Shown here: piece after piece, positions 54,426 to 63,259 of the stretch
Layout of the letters: every line of letters begins with the position of its first letter
Position numbering within the stretch: position 1 is the first letter of the stretch
NCBI RefSeq assembly: GCF_003641205.1
Contig: NZ_CP032762.1
Span: 5,476,001-5,540,000, forward strand
Length of the DNA stretch: 64,000 nt
Source of the DNA: Rhodococcus sp. P1Y
GTDB lineage: Bacteria > Actinomycetota > Actinomycetes > Mycobacteriales > Mycobacteriaceae
Direction: 5' to 3'
The notes under the pieces: model-generated
What the model was told of the DNA's origin: nothing
The model's database searches: none
Seen by the model: the letters and a program-made list of their open reading frames with translations, nothing else
Made by a program: the position numbers and the translations under genes

Positions 54426-55100
54426 ATGCAGCGCAAGGACCTTCGCGAGAAGGTATACGTTTCACTACGTCGAGATCTGATCTCCGGCGCGATCACTGCC
54501 ACCGAACGACTCGGCGAGGAACGCCTGGCGGAGCTGTACGGCGTCTCACGCACCCCGGTGCGTGAGGCGCTCGCACGGCTTCAATCGGACGGTCTGGTCA
54601 TGCGAGCCGAGGACGGACTCCACCCGTACCGCCCACGGGTCGACGAGCTTGCCGGTCTGTACGAGCTACGCCGTACCCTCGAGTCTCGCGGAATCACCAG
54701 AGCAATCGAGGATTCGGCGATTGTCCACGACCGGCAATCCATCGAAATCGAACTGCGAACCTGGCACGAAGCCATCGATTCAGCACCCGACCCCCCCGAC
54801 GTGGTTTTGATGGACGAACGTTTTCACACCACTGTGCTGGCGGCCTCGGGGAACGACGCACTCACCGATGCGCTCCGTGCTGTCAACGCCAAGGTCCGTC
54901 CAGTGCGCATGCTCGGGCCGATGTCGTCCGACGACTTTCGCGCGCGGATCGACGAGCACATTCGCATCGGTGAACTCGTCATCGACGGCAAACTCGACGA
55001 CGCGTTGACCGCGTTGCTGATGCACATCGACGCCTCTCGCGATCGAGTCATCGCTCGGGCGGAGGAAGCTGCGGCGTTGGCCGGTATGGTGCGGACCTGA
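54426..55100 (+). CDS. GntR-family (FCD) transcriptional regulator
   Basis: 224 residues. N-terminal winged helix (YVSLRRDLISGAI, LAELYGVSRTPVREALARLQ) and a C-terminal all-helical FCD domain (LYELRRTLESRGITRAI; DERFHTTVLAASGNDALTDA; DEHIRIGELVIDGKLDDAL) with the metal-site His/Asp pattern. It begins 11 bases after urtE, so it is very likely part of the urt transcript and a candidate regulator of urea or nitrogen use; the ligand is unknown. Confidence 0.9.
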   Translation: MQRKDLREKVYVSLRRDLISGAITATERLGEERLAELYGVSRTPVREALARLQSDGLVMRAEDGLHPYRPRVDELAGLYELRRTLESRGITRAIEDSAIVHDRQSIEIELRTWHEAIDSAPDPPDVVLMDERFHTTVLAASGNDALTDALRAVNAKVRPVRMLGPMSSDDFRARIDEHIRIGELVIDGKLDDALTALLMHIDASRDRVIARAEEAAALAGMVRT

Positions 55101-55111
55101 GTGATGCGGCC

Positions 55112-56044
55112 TTACTGCGACAGAATGCGATCGATGTCGTCGAGCACCGCCTGTCCGCCCTTGGGCCCGACGCCGGTGATCCAGTAGGACTGGTCCACTG
55201 CGTGCGGGTTGGGAAGAGCCGCAGCATTTGCCGTGATCGAGACGGGGATCGCCGCTGGGTCGGACGGGGTGGCGGAGGTGACGACGATCAGGTCTGCACG
55301 TGCCTCGCCGACGAGTTCGGGAGACAGGTCCACGGAGATCTCGTCGGCCCATTCCGCCCTCGGTGGCGTCGTGAACCCGGCGCATTCGAGAGTGCTGCCC
55401 GCGAACGACAGAGGTCCGTAGAGCGTCAACACGTCGTCACGCGGTCGAATCAGCTGGGCGGTCTTGCCGTCGGTGTCGTGTTCGGCGGCAACCTCCGCGC
55501 ACCGGTTTTCGTAGTCGCCCAGCAGTTCGCCGGCCTTGTCCTCCAGCCCGAGCGCGCGGCCGACAAATCGAACATTGTCCTGCCATGGATCGGATTGGGA
55601 TGCCATGAAGACTGTCGGGGCTATCGCCGCCAGCTGGTCGTAGAACTCACCGTGCCGGGTCTCGGTTCCCAGGATGAGGTCGGGTTGCAGCGCTGCGATG
55701 GACTCGATGCGCGGCGCAGGAACGGTTCCGATGGTTTCGATGGCAGCGGCGTCGTCTCCGAGATATGCCGGCACGCCGGTCGTTTCACTCAGCACGGCGG
55801 TACCGACCGGAATCACTCCGAGCGCGACGGAGGTGTCCAACTCGACGGGTTCCAGAGTCACGATCCGCAACGGCGATGTCGGCACTTCGGTAGTGCCGCG
55901 TGCATGTTCGACGGTTCTCGTCGTGGCTTCGGTGGTCGTCTCGCCTGCGACTGGTTCGTTCGATTCCCCCGAACAGGCCGTCGCCGTCGCCGTCAGAACG
56001 CATGCGGCCAACAACGCGAGCGCGGAACTTCTCGATCCCAACAC
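55112..56044 (-). CDS. Iron-siderophore ABC transporter substrate-binding lipoprotein, second copy
   Basis: About 310 residues. Signal peptide (RSSALALLAACVLTATATAC) with lipobox TATAC, then a class III binding-protein fold with TSPLRIVTLEPVELDTSVALG and IESIAALQPDLILGTE. GTG 56044 is preferred because GGAGGT lies five bases upstream; TTG 56050 would abut it. A well-formed iron box is just upstream. No permease or ATPase is adjacent. It converges on the GntR gene. Confidence 0.87.
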   Translation of the reverse strand: MLGSRSSALALLAACVLTATATACSGESNEPVAGETTTEATTRTVEHARGTTEVPTSPLRIVTLEPVELDTSVALGVIPVGTAVLSETTGVPAYLGDDAAAIETIGTVPAPRIESIAALQPDLILGTETRHGEFYDQLAAIAPTVFMASQSDPWQDNVRFVGRALGLEDKAGELLGDYENRCAEVAAEHDTDGKTAQLIRPRDDVLTLYGPLSFAGSTLECAGFTTPPRAEWADEISVDLSPELVGEARADLIVVTSATPSDPAAIPVSITANAAALPNPHAVDQSYWITGVGPKGGQAVLDDIDRILSQ

Positions 56045-56073
56045 CGGCAACCTCCAAGACTTGATTGAAAGTT

Positions 56074-56092
56074 AAAGGTTAGCCTAACCAGG
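56074..56092 (-). promoter_or_regulatory. DtxR/IdeR iron box upstream of the second siderophore-binding protein
   Basis: On the minus strand CCTGGTTAGGCTAACCTTT contains the full core GGTTAGGCTAACCT of the DtxR/IdeR consensus (14 of 19 positions, the mismatches only at the ends). It sits 30 bases before the start codon, overlapping the probable promoter. Confidence 0.8.
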
Positions 56093-56171
56093 CTCACGGA
56101 AGTGATCGCCCCTATTGCGAGTGACCACTCTCTAAGTTAGCGTTCATCCATCGACGGTGATGGAGGTCACA

Positions 56172-57986
56172 ATGACGAGTAGGGCATTCGACGTAGTGCT
56201 GACCGGCGGCACCGTCTACGACGGCAGCGGAGGCCCTGGGGTCGTGGCCGACGTCGGCATCGTCGACGGGGTCGTACGCGCGGTGTCCTCCACACCCTTG
56301 GACATCGGCCCATCCACCGAAGTGGTCGACGCGACCGACAAGTGGGTGATGCCGGGCTTCGTGGACGTGCACACGCACTACGACGCCGAGGTACTCGTCG
56401 GGCCTGGGCTCGAAGAATCCGTCCGACACGGAGTAACCACCGTGCTATTGGGGAATTGCTCGCTGTCGACTCTGTACTCGACGCCGGTCGACATCGCCGA
56501 CCTGTTCAGCCGTGTCGAGGCGCTCCCCCGCGATCACGTGTTGAAGGCTGTCGATACCCACAAGACGTGGTCGGGCCCGGCCGAGTACATCGACGCGCTG
56601 GAGCGACTCCCGCTCGGGCCCAATATCGCGGCGCTGGTGGGTCATTCCGATCTTCGGGCGCACGTCATGGGCCTCGATCGGTCGACCGACCGGAGTCAGA
56701 AGCCGACGCGAGGGGAATTCAAGGCAATGTCCGACGCCTTGAACGCAGCGCTCGACGCGGGGCTGCTCGGCATGTCGACGATGACCAACCCGTGGGACAA
56801 ACTCGACGGTGATCGCTACCGGTCGCGGTCGCTGCCGTCGTCCTACGCACGGTGGTCCGAGTTCCGCGCATTGCACAAGATTCTTCGTCGACGCGATCGC
56901 TTGTTGCAGAGCATTCCGAACCTGAATACCAAGTACGACATCGCATTCTTCCTGGGCGCCGCAACCGCACTCGGTCGATCTCCCTTACGAATCTCGCTCC
57001 TCGCAGCGGCCGACGCCAAAGCGTCACCTTGGATTCATCACATTTTCGGGCCCCTCGCTCGCCTGGTGAACGGACCGGGGAAAGGCCGGTTCCGGTGGCA
57101 GCATCTTCCGACGACGTTCGACGTGTACTCCGACGGAATCGATCTTGTCGTATTCGAGGAATTCGGGTCGGGTCGGGCGGCGCTGCATCTGCGTGAAGAG
57201 CTAGGGCGCAACGAGCTGTTGTCCGACGAGGCGTACCGGCGCTGGTTCCGCGCCGATTTCGAAAAGAAGTTCAGCTCGCGCGTCTGGCACCGCGACTTCG
57301 CCGACGCCGAAATCACCGAGTGCCCCGACGCGTCCGTCGTCGGCAAGAACATCGCCGAGGTCGCCGCCGAACGTGGAGTGCACGTCGTCGACGCTTTCCT
57401 CGACCTCGTCGTCGAACACGGTCGTAAACTACGGTGGCACACCACGATCGCGAATCACCGCCGACGCCAGATGGACAAGCTCATCAACGCCCCGGGAGTC
57501 ACCGTCGGATTCTCCGACGCGGGAGCGCACCTGCGGAACATGGCCTTCTACAATTTCGGGATTCGCTTGTTGCACCGAGTCCATGAGGCCAGGCACGACC
57601 GAAAGCCGTTCATGACGGTAGAAAAAGCGGTACACAAGCTCAGCGCCGAGCTCGCCGATTTCTACAACGTCGACGCCGGGCACCTGAGGATGGGCGATCG
57701 CGCGGACATCGTCGTCGTCGACCCGAACGGGCTCACCGCGGAGGTCACCGAGTACCGCGAGCACACCATGCCCGAGTTCGGCGGGTTGAGCAGAATGGTC
57801 AACCGCAACGATTCTGCGGTGACAGCCACCATCATCGCGGGCCGCGTCGTCTTCCGAGACGGCGAATTCGCGCCCTGGTTCGGCGTCTCGGAGCGGGCAG
57901 GAAGCTTCTTGCGGGCGGGAACACCGACCACACCGCAACCACGGGCCCGGGCCGCGGCTGTCTCCGAAACTAAGGCTCGTGTGTGA
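56172..57986 (+). CDS. Amidohydrolase, N-acyl-D-amino-acid deacylase-like
   Basis: 604 residues of the amidohydrolase superfamily, D-aminoacylase/dihydroorotase-like. Metal motif GFVDVHTHYDAEV (HxH, about residue 67), then HGVTTVLLGNCSLS, the later metal/catalytic Asp in VGFSDAGAHLRNMAFYNFG, and GDRADIVVVDPNGLT at the end of the barrel. ATG 56172 is chosen because GGAGG lies five bases before it; the upstream GTG/ATG at 56157/56160 overlap that site. Substrate is unproven. Ends in a GTGA overlap with the TetR gene. Confidence 0.87.
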   Translation: MTSRAFDVVLTGGTVYDGSGGPGVVADVGIVDGVVRAVSSTPLDIGPSTEVVDATDKWVMPGFVDVHTHYDAEVLVGPGLEESVRHGVTTVLLGNCSLSTLYSTPVDIADLFSRVEALPRDHVLKAVDTHKTWSGPAEYIDALERLPLGPNIAALVGHSDLRAHVMGLDRSTDRSQKPTRGEFKAMSDALNAALDAGLLGMSTMTNPWDKLDGDRYRSRSLPSSYARWSEFRALHKILRRRDRLLQSIPNLNTKYDIAFFLGAATALGRSPLRISLLAAADAKASPWIHHIFGPLARLVNGPGKGRFRWQHLPTTFDVYSDGIDLVVFEEFGSGRAALHLREELGRNELLSDEAYRRWFRADFEKKFSSRVWHRDFADAEITECPDASVVGKNIAEVAAERGVHVVDAFLDLVVEHGRKLRWHTTIANHRRRQMDKLINAPGVTVGFSDAGAHLRNMAFYNFGIRLLHRVHEARHDRKPFMTVEKAVHKLSAELADFYNVDAGHLRMGDRADIVVVDPNGLTAEVTEYREHTMPEFGGLSRMVNRNDSAVTATIIAGRVVFRDGEFAPWFGVSERAGSFLRAGTPTTPQPRARAAAVSETKARV

Positions 57987-58588
57987 GGCGTACCCAGCAG
58001 CAGCGACGGGAGGAGACGGTTGCAAAGCTTCTCGACGCTGCCATCTCCTCGCTGTGTGAGAAGGGTTACGCGGCAACGACCGTCAACGAGATCGTGACGC
58101 GAGCCGGTCTGTCCTCCGGCGCATTGTTTCGGCATTTCGCCACGCGACTCGATATCGTCGGCGCAGCGGCCGACGAGGTTCGTCGTCGACAGTTCGAGGA
58201 GTTCCACACTGGCCTGAGTTCGTTCGGCAACGCGTCGGTCGAGCACTGTCTCACTCTGCTGCGCGCTGCGTGTCGCGCACCCGTCAACGGCGCCTGGTAC
58301 GAACTGTTGATTGCAGCACGCAGCGATTCCGAGCTCCGAACACGTCTGACTCCGTTGACCGTTCGGTATCACGAGCAGATCGCTGCACTTGCCCGCACGT
58401 TGCCCGTCGCAGGCACGATCGACCCGCGACAGCTCGACACCGTTGTCTTCTCGGTTGTTCATCTCCTCGACGGTGAGGCGCTTGCAGCTATCGTTCATCC
58501 CCAGCCCGAGCAGGAGGCCATGCGACTCGAGATGATCGCGCACCTGCTCCGCGGCGGAACCGTCTACACGAGAAGCGAAGCCGGATGA
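57983..58588 (+). CDS. TetR-family transcriptional regulator
   Basis: 201 residues from GTG 57983. The HTH lies in TTVNEIVTRAGLSSGALFRH (about residues 32-51), followed by an all-helical effector domain. It overlaps the amidohydrolase stop (GTGA) and the next hydrolase start (ATGA), so all three are one translation-coupled operon and it probably controls that operon. Confidence 0.88.
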   Translation: MRRTQQQRREETVAKLLDAAISSLCEKGYAATTVNEIVTRAGLSSGALFRHFATRLDIVGAAADEVRRRQFEEFHTGLSSFGNASVEHCLTLLRAACRAPVNGAWYELLIAARSDSELRTRLTPLTVRYHEQIAALARTLPVAGTIDPRQLDTVVFSVVHLLDGEALAAIVHPQPEQEAMRLEMIAHLLRGGTVYTRSEAG

Positions 58589-59421
58589 GCGAGAGCGGCC
58601 GCTGGACGGTGCACACTCCCGGTGCCGAAATCGCGGTGTTCGAGTACGGCAATCGACACTCCGACACAACCGTGTTGCTCGTGCACGGCTACCCGGACGA
58701 TCACCACGTGTTCGACCCCCTGATCGTTGAAATCGGGGATCGTGCCCGGGTCGTCGCATACGACACACGCGGCGGCGGCGAGACGGAAGTCGCCGACGGA
58801 CTCGCGAACTACTCGATCGAACGACTCGCGGCCGACTCGTTCGCCGTCGTCGATTCGATTCCCGACCTAGCGGGACCGGTACACGTACTGGCGCACGACT
58901 GGGGTTCGGTTCAGATGTGGGAGGCCATGTCCGCAACACGGGCAGTGACCACGTTCGCGTCCTACGTATCGGTGTCAGGACCCAGCCTGGATCATTTGAG
59001 GCACGTCTCCCGGGCACGGGCGATTCGCCCGACGCAGTGGCCGTCATTGGCCACGCAACTCGTCCGTTCCTGGTACATCTGGGCGTTCCACTTGTCGGTG
59101 GTGCGGCGAAGCGTTCCCCGGTTCTTCTCCTCACTGGGCGATGAGGACGCACCGATTCCACAGCCGAGAAATCAACAGCGCGGTGTGGCCCTCTACCGTG
59201 CGAACGTCCTGCGGCGGCTCGTGTCCGGACCCGATCCGAGGTGCGATGTCCCCACCACAGTCGTAGTTCCCCGACGTGACCGCTTTCTGTCCGTCGATCT
59301 CGCAGACGGGATGGATCGCTGGATTCCAGACCTACAAGTAGTTCTGGTCGACGCCCAACACTGGTGGCCCTACACCCACCCCGCCGACGCGGCCGAACTG
59401 CTGCTGGGGCCGAGTGTGTGA
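58585..59421 (+). CDS. Alpha/beta hydrolase (epoxide hydrolase/haloalkane dehalogenase-like)
   Basis: 278 residues. LVHGYPDDHHVFDPL, DTRGGGETEVADGLANYSIE and the acid nucleophile motif VHVLAHDWGSVQMWEA, where Asp in HDWG replaces Ser as in epoxide hydrolases and dehalogenases. C-terminal His in LVDAQHWWPYTHPADAAE. Third gene of the amidohydrolase-TetR operon. Substrate unknown. Confidence 0.85.
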   Translation: MSESGRWTVHTPGAEIAVFEYGNRHSDTTVLLVHGYPDDHHVFDPLIVEIGDRARVVAYDTRGGGETEVADGLANYSIERLAADSFAVVDSIPDLAGPVHVLAHDWGSVQMWEAMSATRAVTTFASYVSVSGPSLDHLRHVSRARAIRPTQWPSLATQLVRSWYIWAFHLSVVRRSVPRFFSSLGDEDAPIPQPRNQQRGVALYRANVLRRLVSGPDPRCDVPTTVVVPRRDRFLSVDLADGMDRWIPDLQVVLVDAQHWWPYTHPADAAELLLGPSV

Positions 59422-59509
59422 TCTGCCTACCGCATCCTAATCGGACCGATTCGTCCGTTTAACTGGTAATTTCGACAGTCGAGTAGGCACCGACCCTGGG
59501 AGATCGACG

Positions 59510-60559
59510 ATGACCACCGCGCCGGACCGTACGCGTATCGAATTCCCCGACATCAGTTCGCGGGCGTGGGAGCATCCATCGGATCGCGCTGCCCTCGTCA
59601 CGTTGCGCACTCTGAAGGGGTTCGACACCGTCCTGCGCACGCTGTCAGGCCTTCTCCGCGAACGCCAACACCGTCTGATGTACCTCGCCACTGCAGTGCG
59701 CGTCGACGACCGACAGTTCAAGGATCTGAACGACCTACGAACCGACTGCGTGGACATTCTCGGCGCTACGGAAACACCTGAACTCTTCGTTCTGCAATCG
59801 CCCGTCGTCAACGCTTTCACCATCGGAATGGATCGGCCGTTCATCGTGCTGACAACGGGGTTGCTCGACATCATGACCTACGAGGAACAGAGATTCGTCG
59901 TCGGACACGAGCTCGGACATGCACTTTCCGGTCACGCCGTCTATCGGACGGTGCTCATGCATCTGATGCGGCTGGCGGGCACCATCGGTTGGATCCCGGT
60001 CGGAGGTTGGGCCTTACGCGCGATCATCGCGGGGTTGATGGAATGGCAACGTAAGTCCGAACTCTCCGGCGACAGAGCAGGATTGCTCTGCGGCCAGGAC
60101 GTTCACACTGCTATTCGCGTTCAGCTCAAGCTTGCTGGTGGGTCACGGATCAGTGAGATCGACGTAGACGCGTTCCTTGCCCAAGCGGCCGAGTACGAAT
60201 CGAGCGGAGATCTTCGCGACGGGGTACTCAAACTACTCAACATCGAACTTCTCTCGCACCCGTTCTCCGTTCTTCGAGCTGCGGAATTGAAGAAGTGGGT
60301 CGACAGCGGCGAGTACGCGGCCGTGCTTCGCGGTGAGTATCCGCGCAAGTCCGAGGATCACGAGGCCAAGGCATCGGAGGAGTTCAAGAACGCGGCACGG
60401 TCCCACAAGGAAAGTTTCGACACGTCCGAGGATCCACTGATCAGCACGATCCGCAATCTCGGCAGTGGATTCACGGGCGCGGTCGACGCCGTGGGTAACG
60501 GCATCGGCGATGTGGCATCCGACATCAAGGACCGATTCGATCATTGGCGAAAGTCCTGA
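59510..60559 (+). CDS. M48 family zinc metallopeptidase
   Basis: 349 residues. Zinc motif FVVGHELGHALSGHA (HExxH) with the third ligand region SELSGDRAGLL (Glu/Asp downstream), typical of M48/HtpX-type peptidases. Internal hydrophobic stretches (LMHLMRLAGTIGWIPVGGWA) suggest membrane association. The C-terminal 90 residues are charged and helical. GGGAG is seven bases before ATG 59510. It may help envelope protein quality control; the substrate is unknown. Confidence 0.88.
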   Translation: MTTAPDRTRIEFPDISSRAWEHPSDRAALVTLRTLKGFDTVLRTLSGLLRERQHRLMYLATAVRVDDRQFKDLNDLRTDCVDILGATETPELFVLQSPVVNAFTIGMDRPFIVLTTGLLDIMTYEEQRFVVGHELGHALSGHAVYRTVLMHLMRLAGTIGWIPVGGWALRAIIAGLMEWQRKSELSGDRAGLLCGQDVHTAIRVQLKLAGGSRISEIDVDAFLAQAAEYESSGDLRDGVLKLLNIELLSHPFSVLRAAELKKWVDSGEYAAVLRGEYPRKSEDHEAKASEEFKNAARSHKESFDTSEDPLISTIRNLGSGFTGAVDAVGNGIGDVASDIKDRFDHWRKS

Positions 60560-60563
60560 GCAG

Positions 60564-60899
60564 GTGGACCCGTCGCAGCACATCCAGACACTCTGTGCAG
60601 CTCTCCCCGGGGCAGAGCTGACGCATCCCTTCGGCAACGAGACATCGGTCTACAAGGTCGGGGGGAAGATGTTCGCCGCCATCGGCACCGGCGAGGGCGG
60701 AATCGACCGGATCACGGTGAAGTGCGATCCGGAGCGAGCCGAGGTGTTGGTCGGAGAACACGAGCACATCGTGCCTGGTTATCACATGAACAAGCGTCAC
60801 TGGATCACCATCGACCTGGGCGGTTCGGTCCCACTCGAATTGGTGGAAGACCTCGTCGACGACTCACATTTCCTGGTGCACGGTAAAGCGCGCAGGTAG
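60564..60899 (+). CDS. MmcQ/YjbR family DNA-binding-like protein
   Basis: 111 residues from GTG 60564 (VDPSQHIQTLCAALP). The MmcQ/YjbR fold is indicated by HPFGNETSVYKVGGKMFAAI, the LVGEHEHIVPGYHMNKRHWI loop and the C-terminal DDSHFLVHGKARR. These small proteins are of uncertain function. It starts 4 bases after the M48 stop and 10 bases before the next gene, so it is operonic. Confidence 0.85.
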   Translation: MDPSQHIQTLCAALPGAELTHPFGNETSVYKVGGKMFAAIGTGEGGIDRITVKCDPERAEVLVGEHEHIVPGYHMNKRHWITIDLGGSVPLELVEDLVDDSHFLVHGKARR

Positions 60900-60909
60900 C
60901 GTCGGTGCG

Positions 60910-61443
60910 GTGAGCACACCTCGAATCCCGACCGGCTCGTTCAAAGACCTAGGCCCGATCAACTGGGTGCTGTGTCGAATTCTGTCGCGAGTGGCGGGTA
61001 CCCCGGACGCGCATCTCTTCAGCACTTTGGGCCGAAACAAGGGACTCTTCCGCGGCTGGCTCTTCTACAGCGGGAGGTTGATGCCCGGCGGCCAGATTTC
61101 CAAGAAGGAAACAGAGCTTGTTATCAACCGCGTTGCGCACCTACGTGAGTGCGGATACGAGCAAGACCACCACAGCCGGATCGGCCGTCGATTCGGAGTG
61201 ACGAAAGAGCTTCTGGCACAGGTGAAAGAAGGACCCGATGCGCTCGGATTGACTGAGCGTCATCGCACGATCCTGGCCGCGACGGACGAGCTACTCGATA
61301 CCAAGAACCTGTCCGACGCAACCTGGGCCGCGCTGTCCGGCGAGTTCGACGAACGCCAGCTCATCGAATTCTTGCTGCTGGTAAGCCAATACGACGGCTT
61401 GGCAACCACCATCGGTACTCTACGCGTCGAGCGCGATTTTTGA
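60910..61443 (+). CDS. Carboxymuconolactone decarboxylase/AhpD-fold protein
   Basis: 177 residues from GTG 60910. CMD-type helical fold with ELVINRVAHLRECGYEQDHH (Cys-Gly-Tyr-Glu then His-His), the pattern of the actinobacterial CMD group that lacks the second Cys of AhpD. So it is probably not a classical peroxiredoxin reductase. Third gene of the M48-MmcQ group. It ends two bases before the convergent hydrolase stop. Confidence 0.83.
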   Translation: MSTPRIPTGSFKDLGPINWVLCRILSRVAGTPDAHLFSTLGRNKGLFRGWLFYSGRLMPGGQISKKETELVINRVAHLRECGYEQDHHSRIGRRFGVTKELLAQVKEGPDALGLTERHRTILAATDELLDTKNLSDATWAALSGEFDERQLIEFLLLVSQYDGLATTIGTLRVERDF

Positions 61444-61445
61444 TC

Positions 61446-62234
61446 TCATGACGGGGCGGACTGCATTCGGTCGAGCCAACCATCAATCAGCGCACCGGTT
61501 TCCGCTTGCCGATCCAGGTGCACGTTGTGACCTGCACCGTCGAGTATTGCGAACGCCATATGCGGATAGTGCTGGAGCAATCCGATCTGATCGACGTGCC
61601 CGACGACGTGATCCTGCCTGCCTGTGATCATCACACCAGGTCCGTCGAAAGTCCCGAACCGTTCTTCCGGAACCGAACTCAGCGAATAGCTCGACTGAAT
61701 TCGGGCGGCGGCCGACAGGTCCTGGGCTCGCAGGCCCGGTAGAACCGACTCCTCGAATTTTCGCCAATTGTCCTCGCTCTGGACGACCGCCATCTCCTGG
61801 TAGTCGCGAGCGTCGGCCGGGTCGAGCCTTCCCAGGAGACCGGGGTCCTCGCGCAGAACCGTTTTCGGAGGCAGTGTCCGGTCCGATCCCGGCCGGGCGA
61901 CAGGAGCAATCAGCGCGACGCCGTCGACCTGCGACCCGAATTCAGCAACGACATGACGTGCGAGATATCCGCCGTAGGACATGCCCAGAACAGCGAATCG
62001 TCGGCTTCCGAAGTGCTCTTTCGCGAAGTCGACGAGAACCTCGGCGACCGCGTCGCTGCCGTCGACTTCCGGTCCCGCCGGGGTCCTACCGAATCCCGGC
62101 AGGTCGATGTACGTGCGTTCCCATCCTGCTCGGCGAACGAACACCTCTTCCAGGGGCAGCAGCAGGCGATGATCGACTGCAAACCCGTGGATGAGCAGGA
62201 TCGGCTTTCCGGTTCCGATCGTGATCGAGTGCAT
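61446..62234 (-). CDS. Alpha/beta hydrolase
   Basis: 262 residues from ATG 62234. ILLIHGFAVDHRLLLPLEE (oxyanion region), DLPGFGRTP, nucleophile elbow VLGMSYGGYLARH (Ser) and the C-terminal DGAGHNVHLDRQ with His. Complete triad and usual length for small esterase-like hydrolases. No partner gene; divergent from the DUF6924-like gene. Substrate unknown. Confidence 0.85.
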   Translation of the reverse strand: MHSITIGTGKPILLIHGFAVDHRLLLPLEEVFVRRAGWERTYIDLPGFGRTPAGPEVDGSDAVAEVLVDFAKEHFGSRRFAVLGMSYGGYLARHVVAEFGSQVDGVALIAPVARPGSDRTLPPKTVLREDPGLLGRLDPADARDYQEMAVVQSEDNWRKFEESVLPGLRAQDLSAAARIQSSYSLSSVPEERFGTFDGPGVMITGRQDHVVGHVDQIGLLQHYPHMAFAILDGAGHNVHLDRQAETGALIDGWLDRMQSAPS

Positions 62235-62287
62235 GACCCCCACTGTCTCAGATCCGCGGTCCGTTGTCCGAACTCGATGCGGGAACC

Positions 62288-62293
62288 TACAGT
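62288..62293 (+). promoter_or_regulatory. Candidate -10 box (TACAGT) of a leaderless promoter
   Basis: TACAGT is followed by six bases and the GTG at 62300. This supports the GTG start for the downstream gene, which has no Shine-Dalgarno. Confidence 0.4.
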
Positions 62294-62299
62294 TCACGA

Positions 62300-63259
62300 G
62301 TGGACATCTCCAAGACGATCGAGTTGGCCGTCCCGATCTTGTGGATCCAAACGATCGAACCGGATTCGTTCCTTGCGGAACACGGGTTCGGTGGCCCCGA
62401 CAGCGGCCGCCTGATGTATCTCGGACGAAACCACATCGTTCTCTACAGCGGTGCGACGTACGGTCCCGCCCGTATCGAACTTACTTCGATGCAGCACGCA
62501 CCGGAGCCGAGCCTCGGCCGATGGGAAACCGTCGAGGAGGGCACCATCGATGTCACGGGCGCGTTGACCTTGGTACCTCATCCGGTCGGCACCGAAACGA
62601 GCGTCGCCGACATCGTAGGAACAACTGCAGTCGACGGTGTTACACCCGGTCTGTGGCACGTCCGCGCTCATGCATCGGGGCGTGCCGTCGACCGAGCCGA
62701 CGTATCCGTGCTGGTTCAGTTCTGGCCCGCAGATCGTGCGGTACCCCTGACAACACTGAAGGTCGGCGACGACTTCTTGCCTCACAGCCTGACGACCACG
62801 GTGACTCAGCCTCCGCCCAAGTCCAACCCGTTCGATTTGCCCAGGGACCGATCGCTTCTTATCCGAACCGAATTCTCCGACGACGACGCCTGGTCGGCGA
62901 CGGTCGATGCTGCCAGCGTGCCCTGGAACCTCGATGGTGATGTCGAAATATGTGCGGACCTAGATACGATCGACAATGTCGCATTCGCGGAGCACACCGT
63001 GCACGAGTTGCGCGCGGTCTTAGGGAACCCACCACCGTACTTCTTCTTCGTTGCGGACCGCGAAACGATCATGAACCCGGATCATCCGATCCTTGCCGTG
63101 GACCACAGCAACGACGAATCAGGAACTCCTGCTGTGAAAACGGTGCGTGTCGCGCCGGAACACCTGGCTGAGGTGGAGAACAATCTGTCGCTCGGGAACA
63201 TGGATTTCGCCGATTTCGCGGACTCGGCCGACGCCGACGGCGTTTATCGAGGATTCTGA
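62300..63259 (+). CDS. Uncharacterised protein, C-terminal half DUF6924-like
   Basis: 319 residues from GTG 62300 (VDISKTIELAVPILWIQTIE); TTG 62264 would extend it without conserved sequence. No catalytic motif or signal peptide seen. The C-terminal third (RSLLIRTEFSDDDAWSATVD through PYFFFVADRETIMNPDHPIL) resembles the uncharacterised DUF6924 group. The N-terminal half looks beta-rich. The 3' end overlaps the convergent HNH gene by 16 bases. Family assignment is tentative. Confidence 0.6.
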   Translation: MDISKTIELAVPILWIQTIEPDSFLAEHGFGGPDSGRLMYLGRNHIVLYSGATYGPARIELTSMQHAPEPSLGRWETVEEGTIDVTGALTLVPHPVGTETSVADIVGTTAVDGVTPGLWHVRAHASGRAVDRADVSVLVQFWPADRAVPLTTLKVGDDFLPHSLTTTVTQPPPKSNPFDLPRDRSLLIRTEFSDDDAWSATVDAASVPWNLDGDVEICADLDTIDNVAFAEHTVHELRAVLGNPPPYFFFVADRETIMNPDHPILAVDHSNDESGTPAVKTVRVAPEHLAEVENNLSLGNMDFADFADSADADGVYRGF

